Part shown: one piece after another, positions 46,521 through 57,434 of the stretch
Layout: each line of letters starts with the position of its first letter
Position numbering within the stretch: the stretch's first letter is position 1
Assembly: GCA_029582165.1 (NCBI GenBank)
Contig: CM055868.1
Span: forward strand, 16,479,891-16,543,890
Direction: 5' to 3'
DNA from: Portulaca oleracea
Taxonomy: Eukaryota > Streptophyta > Magnoliopsida > Caryophyllales > Portulacaceae
Length of the DNA: 64,000 nucleotides
Made by a program: the position numbers and the translations under genes
Notes under the pieces: generated by a model
What the model saw: only the letters and a program-made list of their open reading frames with translations
What the model was told of the DNA's origin: nothing
Database searches by the model: none

Positions 46521-48235
46521 TGTTTAGTCCCATTTTAGGGGCTAAATACCACTCGTTTACGCCCAAGTCTATTGCCGTTCCCCAATAAAATGGTTATTTA
46601 TTACGTGTTTTGTGATTTTTAGGTATTAAGTTTGGAGAATAATAAAAAGGGGGCGAAGTTGCGAAAAAGGGCGATAACTCGGTCATCCCGAGACCTTTGG
46701 AGCTGGTTTGATGCCGTGGTGAAGACCCGGGAAGCATGGGAGACCAATCGTGCCTAAAAGAGAGGGAGTTCGGGCCAAAAGGCTAAGTATGGGGGCATCC
46801 ATGTTCGTAGCGTTCGCTACAACGACTGCAGCGACCGCTACGCCCCTTTACTTGGCTGGAAGATCAATTGAAGACCGTAGCGTTCCCTACGCCGGTCGTA
46901 GCGAACGCTACGACCATAACGTTCCTTACGCCGTGCTTAACGCCACGAGCCCGTGCGAAGGTTACGCCTAAGACCGAGCGGTCGCCACGAAGTGTAGCGA
47001 ACACTATGATAAAGCCCGATTTCCATTTTCCACCGACGGTCATAGCGCTCGCTCGCTTCGTAGCGTTCGCTACGGATCATTGACTGGGTCGCGACGCTGG
47101 GCATAGCGGACGCCTTGGAGCTGCCGAGAGTTAGAGTTTTCGCCTGTCTTGGGTCGTAGCGAACGCTACGATGCCCGTAGCGGTCGCGACGACCCTTTTT
47201 CCAGCATAATTTTAGGCCAAAACGACTGTGTTTTGGCCCTTCTTCCCCTTTTGTTTAAATAGCCCGTCTTGGGGCATGAATAGGAGGATCTATTATCTAA
47301 TCTAGGGAGATATCTAGGAGTAGCTAGGGCATCTAGGTTGAGACTTAGATTTTATTTTCAGTTTGTAATTAGTAGATTTTAGAGGGAGATTAGTGAGAGA
47401 TTAATCTAGGGTTTTGGAGATTTGAGTTTATTATTGAAGATTTGGGGATTCAATCAATTGAGAGATTGTTGGATCATCTTTTTATTGCTTTCCATTGTTC
47501 ATCTACAACATTTTGATAAGTATTCTCTTCCCTTAACTCTTTATTTAATTACTTTGCTAATTACTTTGCTTGTTCTTAATTTCCTTACTTGCTATTTCAT
47601 TGTTCTTGTTTGTCTATGGTTGTTGATTTCTCCATCATGTCTAGAGGCTAATCTTTCTTGAGGTGAGGGGGTGATTAAGGCTTTAATGGATTTTGGCTAA
47701 GGTGTTTATTGATTAAAGTGTGTTTTAGTTGGAGGAGTCTATTTCCACCTAGTGTCTTCTCATTGGGGGTGACGGTTCAAGGTCCGAGAGCTCTTTGAAT
47801 CGTTATACACTCAATGGGAAGTCTAGAGTGGGATAGTTAAGCTCACACTTACGAGGGTAAGTGTAGGCTTAACTAGGAATTAACGCGATTTTCAACCCCG
47901 ATGGTCCATGGTGGACATAGGGTAGTTAATTTGAATCTTCCTCGAGGGAGGGGATTCATCATGGCCTTTTTCCCGCGTTGTTCCATAGATGAATCTAACT
48001 TTATGCACTTTAATCATGAAAACTTCTTGATCAAAAGTTCCGTTAAGTGTCTAAAACCCCCAAACCTTTTCCATTCCTTGACCGACCTTAGTTTTATTTC
48101 TTGCTTTGTGATCTTTCAGACCAATATCCTTACCTTAGCAATCTCAACCCGACCATTGACCTAGTTCCTTTGACCAAGGCCGCCAGCTCCCTGAGAGAGA
48201 ACGACAAAACCGAGGTCTTACAAGCCGCTGGTACA
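46521..48235 (+). repeat. 3' LTR of the gag-only element (1715 bp)
   Basis: It starts TGTTTAGTCCCATTTT and ends GCTGGTACA, followed by ACCCT. It matches the solo LTR at 28480-30139 over the head (46521-about 47260) and over about 47625-48060. The middle segment (about 47265-47620) and the last about 170 bp are unrelated or strongly diverged. TATA-like TTTAAATA lies at 47254. Confidence 0.92.
46807..47190 (+). repeat. Palindrome array, GTAGCG-NN-CGCTAC, in 3' LTR
   Basis: About twelve units beginning 46807, 286 bp from the LTR start, and ending 47190, 63 bp before the TATA-like box. Perfect units have centres TT and AA; others show CG-to-TG/CA-type decay or arm changes (GCAGCGACCGCTAC, ATAACGTTCCTTAC). 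Unit order follows that of the solo LTR with an extra unit near 47060. Confidence 0.9.
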
Positions 48236-48240
48236 ACCCT

Positions 48241-48900
48241 CTCCACCTTACTTAGGGGGCTTGTGAGCAAAAGTTTGCAGGATTGGGATGTCAAACTTTG
48301 CCATGCCGAGTTCACTTATAACCGAGCTCCCTCCTCCGGCCACTCACCATTTGAGACTTGCTATGGAGTGAACCCAGTCACTCCCATTGAACTCCTTCCA
48401 CTACCTTCAGAGTCAAGAGCGAGTTATGAGGCTAGCGAGAAGGCTAAGGAAGTCCAAAAGCTTTATCAACAAATCTGGGACAAGATTGAGAAAACTAATG
48501 AACTTTACAAGGCACGAGCCAACAAGCACCGTCGAGGCATCACCTTCAAGCTCGGGGACTTGGTTTGGCTACACTTGAGGAAGGAACGGTTCCCAACACG
48601 GAGGAAGAACAAGCTTATGCTGCAGAGTGATGGTCCATTCAGAGTGTTAGAGAAGGCGAATGACAATGCATACAAGCTAGACCTTCCGGGTGACATGGGA
48701 GTCTCATCTACCTTCAACATCAGCGACCTCTCACTTTACATCGAGGATAATGAGTTCGTTGAGGATTTGAGGGGAAATCCTTCTCAACACGGGGAGGATG
48801 AAGAGGTCCGGGTACCGTACTCCTCCCACGTCACCTTTGCTAAGAGGGCCACATTCACCTCACCGAGTCTCGAGCGAGGTTCAATTTTCGGTGGAATCTA
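48241..48900 (+). pseudogene. Chromovirus (Reina-like) integrase C-terminal part and polyprotein end
   Basis: It continues the frame of 42277-42589 after the insertion: STLLRGLVSKSLQDWDVKL, AEFTYNRAPSSGHSPFE, ARANKHRRGITFKLGDLVWL, HLRKERFPTRRKNKL and DGPFRVLEKANDNAYKLDLP, then STFNISDLSLYIED and LRGNPSQHGEDEE. This is the GPY/F-type C terminus of a Ty3/Gypsy chromovirus, close to Reina/CRM types. The frame ends FGGI-stop at 48900. The apparent upstream extension into 48101-48235 is translated LTR, not protein. Everything 5' of the integrase is lost. Confidence 0.92.
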
Positions 48901-49012
48901 GAAACCCAAAGATCGTCTCGACAATCCTTTGGAAGGGTTCCAAGACCCTCTAGAAGACTCGGGCACGACACCAACCCCGAAGGCCTTGGGACCGAATGTC
49001 ATACCAGGTCGT

Positions 49013-49850
49013 CCCAGGGAAACATGGCTATTTGGTATCGGGGTTCGGATATTTGGACCCAGGCGGAGAAGATAGAAAAAACAATGGTTGGGACACGCTG
49101 GCTGGAACAGGCGCCAACCGCGTCTCCCTCTTCCTCCTTGGTTTTTCAAGCAACTTAGAGACGCTGGTGGAGTCTCATAGGACCCTGGTAGCGATTCCCT
49201 TTTTCCCCTTAAAGACTTGCCCAGAAACGGGCGCTGGTGGAGGTTCATGGGATGCTGGTCGCTCCTCCCATGCCTCCCCTTTGTTTTGAAGCCAACGCTG
49301 GTGGCGCATCCCCCCTGAGCGTGCCTCACTTGTGCGCAAAAGTTGTTCTCCTTGGAACGGGCATTGGTAGCGCTTCCCTAGGTGTCGGTCGCGCCTTGTG
49401 CGAACGCCAACGAAGCCTCGAATTATTTTTTTTCGTCATGTTACTTCTTTCCCTTTCTTTCTTTTATTTCCCTTTTAAATGTTATGTTAAGTAACGACAC
49501 TTTTGTAATTTTTTGCACCTTCTTTCATGTTATCTCTCCTTTCATTTGGCAAGAAGAACACAAGTTATTGCTATTGAATGAAATCAAGGGTTTACTCCCT
49601 ATTTTCTCTCTCAAAACTTTGTTCTTACTTTATCCATTGTTAATGGTGGTGTTAACAAGTTATTTCCTTTAGTGGGTAGTGGTGCTTTATCTACTCTTGG
49701 TGGATTTGCAAGCTCTCAACATTGGTGACCTCCGTTGTTGAGTTCATATCAAGGTCACAAGTTTCAATCAAGTTACCAGGTTCATTTTCTTCCTCTTCTT
49801 CAACTCAAGCACCTTGTTCCCACCATGCTCATGCTCCGCATGTAAAAACA
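49013..49850 (+). repeat. Probable 3' LTR of the chromovirus (family D)
   Basis: Behind the polyprotein end, TGTCATACCAGGTCG may open an LTR. The downstream part (49550-49800) with AAGGGTTTACTCCC, GCAAGCTCTCAACATTGG and GACCTCCGTTGTTGAG has the look of LTR R/U5 DNA. Neither end is confirmed by a second copy or a duplication. It holds the degenerate repeat tract at 49110-49395. Confidence 0.45.
49110..49395 (+). repeat. Degenerate palindrome tract, about GCGCT-GGT-AGCGC
   Basis: Seven or eight related words: GGCGCCAACCGCGTC (49110, inverted), GACGCTGGTGGAGTC (49160), CCCTGGTAGCG (49184), GGCGCTGGTGGAGG (49230), GATGCTGGTCGCTCC (49251), AACGCTGGTGGCGC (49294), GGCATTGGTAGCGC (49360), GGTGTCGGTCGCGCC (49381). 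The symmetry is weaker than in families A to C and the centre is GGT. It ends about 65-75 bp before AT-rich TTTTATTTCC / TTTTAAATG. Confidence 0.6.
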
Positions 49851-52451
49851 AAATTACATTTATAATTATACAAGACTTACTTATATAATATTATTAGTTA
49901 TTTTTAAATAATGCTAATTTACTTGAAAAAGATGATATGTATGATTAATTAACTATAAGGACATACTTTAAGACAAACTTAATTATAGTTAATTGCATAT
50001 TCAGCAAAATCCGTTTATATAATACCATATATGTAAGACTAACTCATATAAACCTATATAAAATAAATTTATACTACAGACACACTATCATGATTTACTA
50101 CATAATACCAAGATATTATTTATATTCTAAACAAGTAAAACAAAATTACTTACTCATAACATTAAAATAAATCATGAATTCCAAGGGGACATGATTAACT
50201 AGTAAAAAATGGAGCTAACATTTATAGAAAACGAATTTATATATGCAACAAGTAAAATAAATCTATATTACACATACTTAAACAATAGGTAAATTACACA
50301 AAACACATTTCTATAATATATTCCAACAAATGAGTGAATAAAACATGAAAATAACATGCTCATGAAACGGAATAAGGTACAATTGTTACTAACAATGTAT
50401 GATACATAATCATTCAAAAATATCATAAAGCATGTAATAGACGATCAAATTAACAAAACATATTGTAATTTACAATCTAAAACATGCTTGTCATAATTAC
50501 ATAAATTAAATACAAATATTCTAATTATACATATTCTGATTAACATGTAAAAATAGAACTAAGTAATAAATCAAGGGTAAAAAAGTCAATTCATATTTAT
50601 CTTTTTAATGTTACGTCGGAAAATCCAACAAAAATCAATTATAAAATATCTTAGGAGGTTTAAATTTATGAACACTTTATGTCAGGTAAGGTGAAAATTA
50701 TTTCACAAATGTATCTAAACTCTCAATCTATGTAAGCTACCAACACATAGATCGGCGAGAGACGACTCCAATGACGTCAGCCACACACTCAACACGCCAC
50801 TCCAGTGGCGGTGTGTGACCCACACGCACCTCCACTATTGGCTGATTTGTGAGTTTTACATCAAGTAGAAACAGATTGGGATATGGGGGGTTGATTGCAG
50901 GAAGAAGGAACACTTCATTACCAGCGTGTTATTCACAAGGGCCACCATTTCAAAGCACTTTGAGGGGTATGTTCGAAAAACACTCAATTTTTCTTCTACA
51001 TCTTTTTTTTTTTGAAAAAAAAAATCGATTTGGGTTGAGTCTAATTCTAAACTTAACACATAGTTTGAAACTAATAGAAAGGAGCTCCTTGGTGAAGTTG
51101 GGTGCTCAGGGAAGACATGATGAGTTAGGCAAAGAGCAAAAGCAACCAACTTACAATTGAAGTAGATATTTTGAATCACACGAAGAGGAAAATCAGAAAG
51201 GTACAATTATATTCAGATACATACGATTTTCATTTAGGACAATTACCAGAAATTAGCCTAAACTAATCATGATAAAATTATTCAGGAATTGCTACAGGCA
51301 ATGCTATGATACCAATGTTAGTTAATTAAAGGACTAACCTTAGTTGAGGAAATAGGACCAGATTATCATTAATTGTACCCGGTTGAGTCATGATCGATCT
51401 CCGGTGGCTACTAGAGTTGCCGGAATATTGCCACACCTCAAAACTTAAGTCTCGTGATGGTACACCGTGGAGATTGTGTTATATCTTAATTGTATATCTA
51501 ACTCATCCCTAATCACTCCTATAAGTAGTACTACCTCACTTAATTAGAGGGAGTGATTATGGGGATTTATTAGTATTGTAACTGTCGTGATCAAACTCAT
51601 TGATTATTGTGGCCGTTACATATATGAGGTCAAACCTCATTAAAACAATAAATCTTTTTATCTTGACACCTCAAACATTGAAGTATGGCTTCATCACTGA
51701 CTATATAATCGTCTTCTTTATTTCAAAAGCTATTTATTTTTTATTCTAAGTTAAGTGTTTTTTAACCTATGTTAATAATAGTATGTTAATAAATGTATAT
51801 TTTTAGATCGTGACCCACCATAGGTTGTTAGCAAAAAATGAATAAACATCTTAAGGTACTCTTTACCGTTGTCAAACAATAGTCAAAGCAATTTTTTTTG
51901 CCCCTGTTAACTCTTACAATATCAACAAATAATATTGAACAATCAGTACTGTTTATTTTTTTATGAGTAAGAATACTATTGTAATATATTATTCTAATCT
52001 TGTTATTATTTTAATATTGCTTTTTGAGAAATTATTGAACTTTCTTTAAATTTTCTCTTTTAGAAATAGTCATGATATAAATTATATTTTTTAAGTTGGC
52101 AACTATACAATATAATTTTATAATGAAATACAATATAATAAGCTTTTCTTGGCTAATATTTATATCAATGGGTAGAAGGTTGCATTAGTTCATCACATTA
52201 GGGTAAAAAAAAAAATTAGTATAATTGACTAATTATTATGAGTGATTCAAATTGTTTATTAGTGAAGATAATACAGTTGCACATCTTTAACTAAAAGGTT
52301 TGGGATCACATTCTTTCAAAATAGTATTTACACTCTTTTTCAATGATCAACCTTTATGTAGCTAATTATATCACTCATCTTATAATATATGACTTCCTAC
52401 ATGGTGTGACACGTGTCGCTTATACATTCTTTGTACTCAGCGTTAAATATA
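49851..52451. other. AT-rich intergenic DNA, no gene seen
   Basis: About 2.6 kb of AT-rich sequence. There is no convincing coding frame, RNA gene or transposon terminus; the short open frames at 50849-51206 overlap on both strands and show no known motif. Confidence 0.5.
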
Positions 52452-52826
52452 GGATTATTTGATTTTAAAATCCTCAACTTTGGGTCTTGTTTATCAGAAT
52501 ATCCCAAAATTTACTTTTGATATGAATATCCCAAACTTTGGGGGTTGGTATTTATTAGCATCCCAACACTGAATTAACATCAATTAAATTCGAGTGTTTC
52601 TACAATGTAGTGGTTGTTTTTTGGCTAGGACACACTTCCACTCTACAAGTCACCTTAAAAAATTTTGTGACATCACAAAAAATCCTGAGTTTAATTGATG
52701 TTAAGTTGGTGTTGGGCTACTGCCAAATACGACCTCCCAAAGTTTGAGATATTCATATTAAATTTGAGATTCGGGATATTCTGATAAACAAACCCCAAAG
52801 TTGGGGATTTTAAAACCTAATAATCC
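52452..52826. mobile_element. Foldback MITE, 375 bp
   Basis: The left arm GGATTATTTGATTTTAAAATCC... (TTTATCAGAATATCCC by 52505) is mirrored by the right arm GGGATATTCTGATAAA ... GATTTTAAAACC ... AATAATCC. Arms are about 60 bp with further symmetry inside, including CCCAACACTGAATTAACATC against GATGTTAAGTTGGTGTTGGG. The flanks TTAAATATA and TTAGATATG match at 7 of 9 positions, so a Mutator-type duplication is possible. It has no coding capacity. Confidence 0.75.
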
Positions 52827-52835
52827 TTAGATATG

Positions 52836-53030
52836 TTACTTAGATGTATGCAAACGTTAATTGTTGATTTGGATAAGGCTTCCTCGTAGCGTAATATATT
52901 GACATTGAGTTCAAATTTTTCACTGTTTGTACTCAACTTTTAACATATTACTTGGATGTATGCAAACGTTAATTGCTGATTTGGCTAGGGTATTCTTGTT
53001 GCTTAATACAGTGGCATTGGGTTTGAATTG
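52836..53030. repeat. Diverged direct repeat, about 85 bp twice
   Basis: GATGTATGCAAACGTTAATT at about 52846 and again at about 52954 begin two copies of about 85 bp (52836-52920 and 52945-53030) that align throughout with scattered substitutions. The second copy runs into the LINE fragment. Confidence 0.65.
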
Positions 53031-54042
53031 TCTACTGCTGGAGAAAGACTTCTGTGTCTGTTCTTCGTTGACAAAAGTCTTCTACTTTGTTTTACAAAAG
53101 TAGAGGACATTCAAAAGCTTCATACTATCTCAAATAAAATTTTTTCCGCTTCAGGCCAGCTGGTAAACTTTCATAAATCTTTTATAATTTTCTTTTTTTT
53201 GTGAGAATGTCACTTCTATGGATAAACAAGTGGTGGAAAACTTTTTTTGTATTCATCAGTCTTATGTTGTTGGGAAATACTTCAATTGTCCCTTGTTTAT
53301 GGGTAGGCCTATGACACAAACATTTACACATCTAATGTCCAATGTTGTTGTGAAATTACAACCTTAGAAGGCAAAAATTATTTCTAAGACTGGTACAACC
53401 ATTCTCATACAATCCTATATCAAATCCATTTCGTCCCATATTATTCAATGTTTTCAAATCTCGAAAGATTCTTATACGCAAATTGATAAAATCAGTACAA
53501 CATTTTTCTGGAAAAATTTACATACCAATGGGTGCCTACCTTTGGTAGCTTGGGATAAAGTATGCCAATCAAAACGGGTGGGTGGACTTGATTTGCATAA
53601 AACTGAATCTGCCAACAATATTTTTTTTTTAATGTAAGTTGTTATGAAATAATGCTTGGGAAGGGTATTAGGGTGGACCAAATCTGTGCTACATATGTCA
53701 AGAATAGAGATATTTTCTCCCTAACTACCAAACTCCTAAAAGTTAGGACTTTGCTTACTAAAGGCCTGAGGTGGCAAGTTGGTAATGGGAATAGGATCAA
53801 TGTTTGGTTAGATAATTGGTGTGCTCAAAGCAATCTTCTGGAGTTGAATCAAATTACTAATTTAGAAAATATTGATACTAATTTAAACGTTTCAAACTTT
53901 ATTAATGATGATAAATTCCTAGAATTTGGAATTATTGCATTTAGTTCTGAATCAAGATTCTGTAGACTAGATTCGTTCTATCTCGATCCCTGCTAATGGT
54001 TTGCAAGATTCTATATGTTGAGGATTAACTAGTCTTGGTAGT
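53031..54042 (+). pseudogene. L1-type LINE fragment (RT end and zf-RVT side)
   Basis: It begins inside the RT with CLFFVDKSLLLCF, where L1 elements have FVDD or FADD; the second catalytic Asp is Lys here. It continues with SASGQLVNFHKS, then, after several stops and frame changes, ISTTFFWKNLHTNGCLPLVA and GGLDLHKTESANN. From 53652 it reads VKNRDIFSLTTKLLKVRTLL, TKGLRWQVGNGNRINVWLDN and WCAQSNLLELNQITNL. The last recognisable bit (ANGLQDSI, GLTSLGS) runs up to 54042, where the next LTR is inserted. Confidence 0.85.
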
Positions 54043-54308
54043 TGTTTAGGCTCAGTTTTGAGCTTTAAATCACACTCTTGTACTTAGTGCTTAAGCTCGT
54101 TTCTCGCTTTAATAAATGTATCCCAGTGTCGCTTTTTCATTATTTTGTAGGTTAATTTGGGATGGAATAAAGGTGAAATCAAAATTTGAAGTCATATAGA
54201 CCGCATCTCGGGATGCCAATGAAGTCACCCCAGAGCTACGAGAGCGACGCAAAAGGGACCCAAGACTTAGGCCCAAAAGGCCTAAGTCACCCATCAAGGT
54301 CAAATGCA

Positions 54309-54530
54309 TTACTAGCGCCCGTAACTAAGAGGAAGCCCAAAAGGCAAAGTAGCCAAAGTCAGTCACGTTCGTTACCCTCAGGGTAGCGTCTGTGACCCAG
54401 AAGGCAGCCTTTGAAGGCCTTGTGACCTGACGGAGATCACGATCATTACCCCCAAGGGTAGCACCTATGCCCGAACTGAGCAAGTCAAAGGATTCCTGAG
54501 CCCATAAGGTAACTGGCAGGACAAGCACTA
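54309..54530 (+). repeat. Palindrome array of family E (TTACCC...GGGTAGC type)
   Basis: Units: TTACTAGCGCCCGTAAC (54309); a 35-bp imperfect palindrome at 54362-54396 with core GTTACCCTCAGGGTAGC and outer GTCAC/GTGAC; a similar unit at about 54436-54471 with core ATTACCCCCAAGGGTAGC; and AGTAGCGCCCGCCACC (54529). A further unit, CAGGGTAGCACCC...ATGACCCTG, lies at 56154-56178 beyond the hAT insertion, 57 bp before the TATA-like box. Confidence 0.75.
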
Positions 54531-54917
54531 GTAGCGCCCGCCACCCCAGCGAAGAAAGCCAACGTACAAAGTAAAATCTCCGCGTCACTGGCGACACAAC
54601 CCAAGGTAGTAGGGGTGGAAACAGTGCGGTGTGGTGCGGTTTCGGTGTCTCGAAGCGGTGCACCGGACGAAACGGTGTGCTAAAACCTTAAACCGGAACC
54701 GGAACCAAATCACCCAGTTTTTAAAAACCGGTGCACCAAATTTAACGGTGCGGTTTCACCGGTGAACCGGAACCGTATTAATTTCTATCAACATAAAAAA
54801 ATCTCTATTCAATAAAGGGTCTGGGCTGTCCAATGCCCGCCCACTACCCACTGGTTCAGTGGCCTATGCCCAATGCCCAATGCCCAGTGCGCTAAAAATC
54901 TCTATTCAACCAAAATT

Positions 54918-54920
<3 letters not shown>

Positions 54921-54951
<31 letters not shown>
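54921..54951. repeat. (AT)n microsatellite
   Basis: Fifteen AT units directly before the foldback element at 54952. Confidence 0.95.
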
Positions 54952-54953
<2 letters not shown>

Positions 54954-55855
54954 ATCCAGTAGGAAGAAAGATACGGTAGGAAGGTAGGAAGAAATAATCT
55001 GGGGCGTACAAATCTAATCCGATGACTGATAATAAAACCACTTTCCTTCCCCATAAATCAACTAGTGGTTTTCGGAAAAAATAAAATAAAATAATTTAGG
55101 TAGATATGATTAGCTAGAATCATGCATGGGGTTAGAGAGAGAAAGATTTATTTCCCTAAATTATAGGGATCGAGTTATCCAAATTAAATTCAATTATTAT
55201 CAAAAACTAAAAATAAAAAACAAAAGTTAACGTTTTATAAGGATTTTATCATGGGTATGTTTCGTCCAACATCGTCGTTTCTTCTCACATTTCATGACCA
55301 CACTCCGTAATATTCATGACCACACTATCATAAATCAAAATTATATCAAGGACCACACTCCCATTATACATGACCACACCTCCCTAAATCAAATTATATC
55401 TTAATTGTCGCATTATATGGAAGACCACAGTCCTTAATATCCATGACCACATCTCCCTAAATCAAATTATATCTTGATAACATTGATATAATTTTGACAT
55501 AAATGGAGTGTGGTCATAGATATTAGGGAGTGTGGTCATAGATATTAAAGAGTGTGGTCATGGAGTGTGAGAAACAACTATTATGTTAGACTAAATACAA
55601 TCCCTACAATTTTGATAACTTTTTTTTTTTGGTTTTTTTATAATAAAAGAGTTAAATTAGGATGATTTAATTCCTACAATTTAAGGAAGGAAATCTCTCT
55701 CTTTACCTAATTGATTTTATTTATTTTTTTTCGAAAACCACTAGCTGATTTATTAGGAAGGAAGGTGGTTTTTATTATCAACCATTGGATTAGATTTGTA
55801 CGCTCCATATCGTTTCTTCCTATCTTCCTATCGTATTTTTCTTCCTACCGGATCC
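54952..55855. mobile_element. Foldback element lodged in (AT)n DNA (Micron-like)
   Basis: It starts GGATCCAGTAGGAAGAAAGA and ends CTTCCTACCGGATCC. The inverted arms are about 100 bp and include GTACAAATCTAATCC on the left and GGATTAGATTTGTAC on the right. The interior has many ATGACCACAC words on the left half (55298-55448) and GTGTGGTCAT on the right half (55509-55562). It is bounded by AT repeats on the left and, after ATTCCC, on the right. This placement resembles rice Micron elements known to lie in (TA)n; identity with them is not claimed. Confidence 0.7.
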
Positions 55856-55858
55856 ATT

Positions 55859-55969
<111 letters not shown>

Positions 55970-56409
55970 CGGTTCGGTGTCGGTTCCCCGTCGGTTTAAA
56001 TATCCCAAACCGGAACCGCCCCGTTTAGCATCCGGATTTTCCGGTGCGGTGCACCGGAATTTTAAGTCGGTTTGGTGTTGCCCGTTTCCGTTTTTTATCC
56101 GGTTTCCGGTTTCCGGTTCGGTGTGCCGGCTCCGGATTTTTCTTCCACCCCTACAGGGTAGCACCCATAATGACCCTGCTTCCCGCAAAAAAAAAAAAAA
56201 TAAAACGACTATATTTTATGTAATTTTTCCTTGATGTATATATACTCTCTCCTTAATTAAACCTAGCAGTTTTTATTATCTTTTAGTCTTCCCCTTTTTA
56301 GTAGTTCCTAAGTTCAAGCACATTTCTCTAGATAGATACTTTTTCCGTTTTCTCTCAAAACACTATTGTATTCATTTTAAAGAAGATTAATGCAAGCAGA
56401 AGATTATTA

Positions 56410-57434
56410 GACCAAGCGCAGTGGAAAGAACTTTACATCGGAACATGTGTAAAATTCTCAAGTTTTAGTACAAGGGGGAATTGAAATTTGGGATTGTAAA
56501 GTTGGGAATGTTGCTTCATTCCAGACATTCACCGTTATTGTCCTTTTTTTTAATTTTTTCAGCTAGAAGTGGGCCGCACTTAATTAATAAAAAAAAGAAA
56601 AGAAAAGAAAATAGCGTAGTATCCACTGGAGGATACAACGGCTATCACTAGTTTCCTTTTTTTGGAAAAAAATAATTGGATGGAAGGGGGTCACTCAATT
56701 AAAAAAATAGAATATAACTGTTGGAGCAACAACTATGATCATTTTATTTTTTTTAATTAATAAGTTTTTAATTTTATGTAGGTGTGAGTACTATTTTCAA
56801 TTTCATATTACATATCATTTTTAAAATCGATCATATTTTAAAAGATAGTAAGTATACATTTTGAATATTTATCATTACTAATTATTAAACAAAACATAAA
56901 AAATACAAACATAATAAATGAGTATTTAAGGTAAATGGATTCCAAAAATTAAATTTTAATGTGAAAAGTATGAATTATGGTGGGGGACCACCCTTCCTTA
57001 TCATATAAAATTCTTAATTTTTGGAATTTCATTTCATCCTACCTACAACCATAAGAACTCATTCCATCCTTTTACTTTATAATATTCAATGTGGAGCCTC
57101 CTTGATCTTATAATTAATAGATTTATGAATGATAATATTTTGTAAAGTTTAATAAGATTGTTATTCAACATTTTATTTTTGTAGAAATAAAAATAAATAA
57201 TTAACTTAAAAAATCAACCAACATAAAAGACCTAGTCATTTTTTTTTATAGAATTTTTCATAAAAGTCAAACTAAGACTCCAAAATTTAAAATGCAATCC
57301 ACAAAAAAAACAACAACAAATGCGAAATAATAATTAAAATGCACAACTAAAATTTAAAATACATCATACAATTCTAAAAAAAATTTAACAACACACATGG
57401 TTCACTGCACTTTGGAATTGTCGGTTGGGGTCGA
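56410..57434. other. AT-rich non-coding flank of the Harbinger transposase
   Basis: About 1 kb of AT-rich DNA, probably the 3' side of the element encoding the transposase at 57435-58605. TTA followed by GACCAAGCGCAGTGG (56407 onward) could be a TTA duplication plus terminus, but no matching right end was found. Confidence 0.4.

Larger units (their letters stand above)
42590..48235 (+). mobile_element. Gag-only Athila-like element (family A), 5' LTR collapsed to 55 bp
   Basis: Flanked by ACCCT (42585-42589, 48236-48240) within the chromovirus integrase, it has a 5' LTR remnant, tRNA-Asp primer site, one gag/acidic ORF, polypurine tract and full 3' LTR. There is no protease, RT, RNase H or integrase, although the GTCAAGCTAGGGACC motif that follows integrase in related elements is kept (44787). 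It thus looks like a non-autonomous 'LTR retrotransposon with gag only' (TR-GAG type). It would rely on enzymes from relatives such as family B. Confidence 0.9.

Noticed and set aside
48101..48240. N-terminal extension of the integrase ORF
   Set aside because: The upstream residues are translated LTR end. The ACCCT duplication shows the integrase continues from 42589, not from this DNA.
56407..56425. TTA plus GACCAAGCGCAGTGG as left terminus of the Harbinger element
   Set aside because: No complementary right end was found before the Gypsy LTR at 58792 or beyond it, so the element boundary stays open.
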